Assembly: GCA_945867255.1 (NCBI GenBank)
Contig: CAMBHV010000032.1
Coordinates: forward strand, 1-9,666
DNA length: 9,666 bases
Direction: 5' to 3'
From: an uncultured Clostridia bacterium
Lineage (GTDB): Bacteria; Bacillota; Clostridia; Oscillospirales; Ruminococcaceae
Positions 6,857 through 9,666 of the stretch are shown here, piece after piece; positions within the stretch are counted from its first letter, which is position 1; each line of letters begins with the position of its first letter. The translations under genes were made by a program, and so were the position numbers. The notes under the pieces are model-generated. The model was not told where the DNA came from, made no database searches, and was given only the letters and a program-made list of their open reading frames with translations.

Positions 6857-7302
6857 GACGTCGCCTCCTCGTATTCCAATGGGGTACGCCTGTCCACAGG
6901 CGTAGAGAGAATGATCTGACTGGAGGTGTGCCCCAGCTGTTGAAATGCAGTGATCAGAGATTCCAGCGCAGCGATTCCCTCGCAATGTGTTTTCACAAGA
7001 AAACTATGGCTGCCTGTTACATGAAAGCACTGTGTTACGCGCGGCTGCTGCTGCACCATGCGAAGAAAAATATCACGGTCCTTTGGTTCTACCGAAACAC
7101 TGATCAACGCTTCAATGGCCCCCGGGCCGTCCTGCCTGCCCAGCAATACGGTATAGCCAGCAATGTCGCCACTTTTTTCCATGCGGCGAATCCGCTCTGA
7201 AACCGCAGGGCTTGTCAGACACACGCGCCGTGCAATATCTTTTACCGTCATACGGGCATTTTCTGAAAGGCAGCGGATGATTTTTTTATCCAGTTCGTCC
7301 AT
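6853..7302 (-). CDS. Lrp/AsnC-family transcriptional regulator
   Basis: The protein has 149 residues, the usual size for this family. Residues 1-47 carry the winged helix-turn-helix (MDELDKKIIRCLSENARMT, then KDIARRVCLTSPAVSERIRR). Residues 64-145 form the RAM/AsnC ligand-binding domain (ALISVSVEP ... VTQCFHVTGSHSFLVKTHC). The family's usual G-x-x-D ligand-loop aspartate is a serine here (GSHS). Lrp/AsnC proteins form dimers or octamers and sense amino acids or small metabolites; the effector cannot be told from sequence. I chose the ATG at 7302 because AGAGGA lies about 9 bases upstream and family homology starts at MDELDKKI. The open frame to 7482 is AT-rich, contains the promoter and is unlike a coding region. 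It is first in an operon with the zinc-ribbon gene and may regulate itself. Confidence 0.9.
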   Translation of the reverse strand: MDELDKKIIRCLSENARMTVKDIARRVCLTSPAVSERIRRMEKSGDIAGYTVLLGRQDGPGAIEALISVSVEPKDRDIFLRMVQQQPRVTQCFHVTGSHSFLVKTHCEGIAALESLITAFQQLGHTSSQIILSTPVDRRTPLEYEEATS

Positions 7303-7405
7303 AGAATGTTCCTCTGTCAAAGACAAAATACGAATGTTTTTAAGCCGCTGTGTGGAAGGAGATACTTTTTCAAATTGTGAAATGACAAAATAGACGGCTT
7401 TCTTA

Positions 7406-7434
7406 ATTATATTATGAAAAATGTGGAAAGTAAA
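7406..7434 (-). promoter_or_regulatory. Promoter of the lrp-zinc-ribbon operon
   Basis: Read on the minus strand, a -35 TTTACT (7434-7429) and a consensus -10 TATAAT (7411-7406) are separated by 17 bases. This gives a leader of about 95 bases before the ATG at 7302. The surrounding DNA is clearly AT-rich. Confidence 0.6.
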
Positions 7435-7548
7435 TAACAAAATAAAGAATTTCAGGCTTTTCTGCGTTTGACAATGAAGCACAATCGTGTAAACTTAAGA
7501 TGTCAAAAAGAATTCCCAACCTTTTGATACTTTCCCACCCCTCTAAGC

Positions 7549-7577
7549 AAAAAGGGCCGCCTTTGGCGGCCCTTTTT
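7549..7577. terminator. Bidirectional intrinsic terminator in the divergent region
   Basis: AAAAAGGGCCGCC (7549-7561) pairs perfectly with GGCGGCCCTTTTT (7565-7577) around a TTT loop, giving 13 base pairs with A/T flanks on both sides. It is as strong as the terminators that follow genes in this window, yet both flanking genes are transcribed away from it. Confidence 0.8.
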
Positions 7578-7603
7578 GCATGATATAAGGCCCGATACCG
7601 GCG

Positions 7604-7651
7604 TTTTTTCCCGTTTTTGAGGCCTTTTTTTCTGTTTTCTTGTTTTTTTTT
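7604..7651. promoter_or_regulatory. Phased T-tracts, probable curved DNA upstream of the lipoprotein promoter
   Basis: T-tracts occupy 7604-7609, 7614-7618, 7625-7631, 7635-7638 and 7643-7651. Their centres are about 9.5, 12, 8.5 and 10.5 bases apart, a mean near 10.1, which matches the helical repeat. Phased A/T-tracts bend DNA and can stimulate a nearby promoter or bind nucleoid proteins; here they end about 27 bases before the -10 element. The functional role is inferred. Confidence 0.45.
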
Positions 7652-7675
7652 CGAATATATTCCCCGCACGGGCTG

Positions 7676-7684
7676 TGGTATAAT
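7676..7684 (+). promoter_or_regulatory. Extended -10 promoter of the lipoprotein gene
   Basis: TGG followed by the consensus -10 TATAAT (7679-7684) forms an extended -10. The position 17 bases upstream (TATATT, 7656-7661) is a poor -35. The same GGTATAAT core is used at the birA promoter. The transcript would start near 7691, about 30 bases before the ATG. Confidence 0.6.
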
Positions 7685-7722
7685 ATCCAAGTATTTTGAA
7701 AAAGCAGGGAGGACACCCCGAA

Positions 7723-8289
7723 ATGAGCAGATTCCTGAAAAAGTTTGCTGCCGGCATGTTGTGTGCAGCAATGTGTCTGGTGTTAGCGTCGTGTACGCCG
7801 AAGGGGCAGGCATACCCCGTAAATATCGGCGGTGTGGAAGTGATGGTGGGGCAAACCACAGTAAGCGCTTTTTTGGATGCAGGATATACCATACGCGCGT
7901 TGAATGAGCAGGGCAACATGGGAAATGTGGACGCGCAGGCACAGCTGAATGCAGACAGCTATTACAGCAATTTATATCTTGCAAAGAACGATGTAAACCT
8001 CGCATACATCGAGGTTACAACGGATCAGGCGGTTTCTCTTGGGGGCGGCATCATTGCCAAAGTTCTTGTAGACACCGCACAGGGGCATTTACTGGATGGC
8101 GTGACGTTTGATGGTGTGGCATTGGCCGAATTAACACCGGAGGTACTGGCCCAGCATGTGGAAGGTTGCAAGACGAGCGAGGATGGCACGACTTGTACGC
8201 TGGAGGGAAAAGAGTATAGTGTGCGCGCAGCATTTTCTGGCGGGCAGCTTGTAAGCATGGAAATGAGCTGTAATTTTGACGTTGCCTGA
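7723..8289 (+). CDS. Small secreted lipoprotein of unknown function
   Basis: The 188-residue product begins with a lipoprotein signal peptide: a basic start (MSRFLKK), a hydrophobic core (residues 8-21) and the lipobox LASC with Cys24 as the expected lipid-modified residue. It would be anchored to the outer face of the membrane. The mature part, about 165 residues, is polar with a few alternating hydrophobic stretches (GGVEVMVGQTTVSAFLDAGY at 36-55; LLDGVTFDGVALAELTPEVL at 123-142) that suggest a small alpha/beta domain. It contains cysteines at 149, 158 and 183. I do not recognise the family. I chose ATG 7723 because AGGGAGG (7706-7712) lies 10 bases upstream; a TTG nine codons earlier would put the ribosome site inside the coding region. 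It appears monocistronic, with its own promoter and a terminator shared with hflX. Confidence 0.8.
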   Translation: MSRFLKKFAAGMLCAAMCLVLASCTPKGQAYPVNIGGVEVMVGQTTVSAFLDAGYTIRALNEQGNMGNVDAQAQLNADSYYSNLYLAKNDVNLAYIEVTTDQAVSLGGGIIAKVLVDTAQGHLLDGVTFDGVALAELTPEVLAQHVEGCKTSEDGTTCTLEGKEYSVRAAFSGGQLVSMEMSCNFDVA

Positions 8290-8316
8290 AAAATAGTTGT
8301 GATTCGTGAAAGATAG

Positions 8317-8354
8317 AAAAAAGGCGGGGTCCCTACAGGGCCCCACCTTTTTTT
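8317..8354. terminator. Bidirectional terminator between the lipoprotein gene and hflX
   Basis: The left arm begins with six A (8317-8322), then GGCGGGG and CCC; the right arm is GGG, CCCC, then ACC and a run of seven T (8348-8354). The stem has one C/A mismatch and one bulged T, with loop TACA. The A-run and T-run let it work for both convergent genes. It ends one base before the hflX stop codon (8358-8356). Confidence 0.85.
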
Positions 8355-8355
8355 A

Positions 8356-9636
8356 TCAGGGTTCACTGGAAGCCGGCCCCTCCAACAGGTAGGGGGCAAG
8401 CAGATGCAGGTCGGAAACTTTTACGATGCCATCCAAAAACAAGCCGTCCGGGCGATATTCTTCAGTCAGAACGGTGCCGCGTTGGCGCATAGGCTGCGCC
8501 TGGCCAAGCTTGTCATAGGGAAGCAGTACGCAGATGCGGCGCACGCGGTTTGCCAAAAGTGCATCCAGCCGGGCCAGCAGGGTGTCAATGCCTTGGCCTG
8601 TGGCAGCGCTGGTGCGAACGCTGTCCGTCATCAGGGGCAGTGCGTGAGGCGCTTTGTCGCACTTGTTATACACTGTGATGGTGGGAATATCGCCGCAGCC
8701 AAGGCTTTGCAGTACCTGATCGGTTACGGTCAACTGGCGCGCGCTTTCCGGATCCGATGCGTCGCACACGCGCACCAGGACATCTGCATAGGCTGCTTCT
8801 TCCAGCGTGCTTTTGAACGCCTCCACCAGATGATGCGGCAGACGGCTCACGAACCCTACCGTGTCTACCGCCACACAGGTAAGACCGCTTGGTAAAGTAA
8901 GCTGGCGGGCGGTTGGGTCCAGTGTGGCGAACAGCATGTCCGCCTCCAGCACTTCTGCACCGCACAGGCGGTTCAAAAGGCTGGATTTTCCTACGTTGGT
9001 GTACCCCACCAGGGCTATTACGGGCACACCGCTTTTCTGACGGCTGCGGCGTGCCTGCTCACGACGGCGGCTTACTTCAGCCAGTTTTTCACTCAGGGCA
9101 TCAATGCGCCGGCGCACATGCCGGCGGTCGTATTCCAGTTTGGATTCGCCCGCGCCACGGCGCGCACCGGCCCCACCGCCTCCACCGCCACCCTGGCGCG
9201 AAAGGCTTTCGCCCAGGCCGGCAAGCCTTGGCAGACGGTAACGCAGAAGGGCAAGCTCGGTTTGCAACTTGCCTTCGCTTGTTACGGCGCGGCTTGCAAA
9301 AATTTCCAGAATCAGCATGGTACGGTCCAGAACTTCTACTTCCAGGAATTGTTCCAGATTTCGAATTTGGCTGCCGGAAAGCTCTGCGTCAAAAATGGCG
9401 CACTGCGCCTCGAGGTTCTGGCAAATAAGCCGCCCTTCGGCCAGACGGCCCTCCCCCAGATATGTGGCGGCTTCGGGTACACTGCGGCGTTGGACAACCT
9501 CAGCCACGGCCTGCATGCCTGTAGCCTGTGCCAGAGCAGCCAGTTCCTGCATGCTTTTTTCCATGTCATATTCGCCCATATCCAGGCCAAACAGTACGGC
9601 CTTCACAGGCGCAACGTTATTTTGTGTCTGTGTCAT
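8356..9636 (-). CDS. hflX: Ribosome-associated GTPase HflX
   Basis: HflX is a cytoplasmic GTPase that binds the 50S subunit and splits or rescues stalled 70S ribosomes, especially under stress. The protein has 426 residues, as usual. The N-terminal HflX domain (12-150) contains YLGEGR (59-64), DAELSGSQIRNLE (83-95) and the block EGKLQTELALLRYRLPRL. A coiled-coil-like linker (170-200) is rich in Arg and Glu. The G domain has G1 GYTNVGKS (211-218), switch I FATLDPT (236-242), G3 DTVGF (258-262), G4 NKCD (324-327) and G5 TSA (342-344). In the family's glycine-rich loop, usually GxGxRGPGE, this protein reads GAGARRGAGE after a run of seven glycines (149-155). I chose ATG 9636; GGAG (9654-9651) lies 14 bases upstream, a rather long spacing, but the N-terminus fits the family. 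The promoter is outside the window. Confidence 0.94.
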   Translation of the reverse strand: MTQTQNNVAPVKAVLFGLDMGEYDMEKSMQELAALAQATGMQAVAEVVQRRSVPEAATYLGEGRLAEGRLICQNLEAQCAIFDAELSGSQIRNLEQFLEVEVLDRTMLILEIFASRAVTSEGKLQTELALLRYRLPRLAGLGESLSRQGGGGGGGAGARRGAGESKLEYDRRHVRRRIDALSEKLAEVSRRREQARRSRQKSGVPVIALVGYTNVGKSSLLNRLCGAEVLEADMLFATLDPTARQLTLPSGLTCVAVDTVGFVSRLPHHLVEAFKSTLEEAAYADVLVRVCDASDPESARQLTVTDQVLQSLGCGDIPTITVYNKCDKAPHALPLMTDSVRTSAATGQGIDTLLARLDALLANRVRRICVLLPYDKLGQAQPMRQRGTVLTEEYRPDGLFLDGIVKVSDLHLLAPYLLEGPASSEP

Positions 9637-9666
9637 GAATGTGCTTGAAACTCCTCTTTTGTAAAA

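Larger units (their letters stand above)
7303..7722. other. Divergent intergenic region (420 bp)
   Basis: No gene that I can support lies here. It holds, in order, the minus-strand lrp leader and promoter (7303-7434); a TTGACA hexamer at 7468-7473 with a possible -10 TAAACT at 7490-7495 on the plus strand; a strong hairpin terminator at 7549-7577; five T-tracts between 7604 and 7651 spaced about one helical turn; and the promoter and ribosome site of the lipoprotein gene (7676-7712). Open frames across it are AT- or T-rich and lack ribosome sites. Confidence 0.7.

Noticed and set aside
6857..6985. 43-codon N-terminal extension of the zinc-ribbon protein
   Set aside because: It lies inside lrp in another frame; the ATG at 6856 has GGAGG and starts the zinc ribbon.
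7303..7482. 60-codon N-terminal extension of the Lrp-family protein
   Set aside because: It would be translated from AT-rich DNA that includes the promoter, whereas ATG 7302 has its own ribosome site and matches the family start.
7485..7500. TGTAAAC near 7488-7494 as a second BirA site
   Set aside because: It is a single half-site; no GTTTACA-like partner lies 14-16 bases away.
7587..7626. Possible terminator AAGGCC...GGCCTT followed by T-run
   Set aside because: The stem is only six pairs with a 28-base loop; the T-runs are better explained as phased tracts.
8404..9648. Several plus-strand open frames across hflX
   Set aside because: All are antisense to a gene whose G1-G5 motifs and length are complete.

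Overview
The window looks like chromosomal DNA from a moderately GC-rich member of the Firmicutes, most likely the class Clostridia and possibly the Oscillospiraceae/Ruminococcaceae (relatives of Faecalibacterium, Subdoligranulum or Gemmiger). The grounds are strong AGGAG-type ribosome sites, an mglA-mglC sugar transporter, a BirA with a DNA-binding domain next to bioY, a PLDc_N-type cardiolipin synthase and many hairpins with A/T flanks. The taxon is inferred from gene style; there is no rRNA or marker gene here. No phage, IS element, CRISPR array, tRNA or rRNA gene was seen.

Layout. (1) 1-2855, plus strand: the end of a galactose/methyl-galactoside-type ABC importer operon (mglA cut at its 5' end by the window edge, then mglC), then a GC hairpin and an 80-residue single-pass membrane protein of unknown function. 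The last codons of that protein are themselves a terminator hairpin. (2) 2868-6252, plus strand: an unexplained 13-bp hairpin, a well-formed BirA-type operator overlapping a promoter, then birA, bioY and a cardiolipin synthase gene spaced as one operon, closed by a perfect 34-bp palindromic terminator. (3) 6404-7302, minus strand: an Lrp/AsnC-family regulator followed, with a 4-base overlap, by a zinc-ribbon membrane protein. (4) 7303-7722: a 420-bp divergent intergenic region with the lrp promoter, a strong bidirectional terminator that ends no visible gene, and a run of T-tracts spaced about one helical turn apart. (5) 7723-8354, plus strand: a small lipoprotein of unknown function. (6) 8356-9636, minus strand: hflX, convergent with the lipoprotein and sharing its terminator.

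How the parts work together. MglA energises sugar uptake through MglC. BirA attaches biotin to carboxylases and probably represses its own operon when biotin is sufficient, lowering synthesis of the transporter subunit BioY. The cardiolipin synthase gene lies 30 bp after bioY with no visible terminator or promoter between, so it may be under the same control, a possible link between biotin status (needed for fatty acid synthesis) and membrane phospholipids. The remaining genes look like independent units. I see no convincing new multi-gene system. The best leads are the BirA operator with cls in the operon, the orphan terminator with a possible short transcript, the phased T-tracts, and the uncharacterised small membrane protein and lipoprotein.
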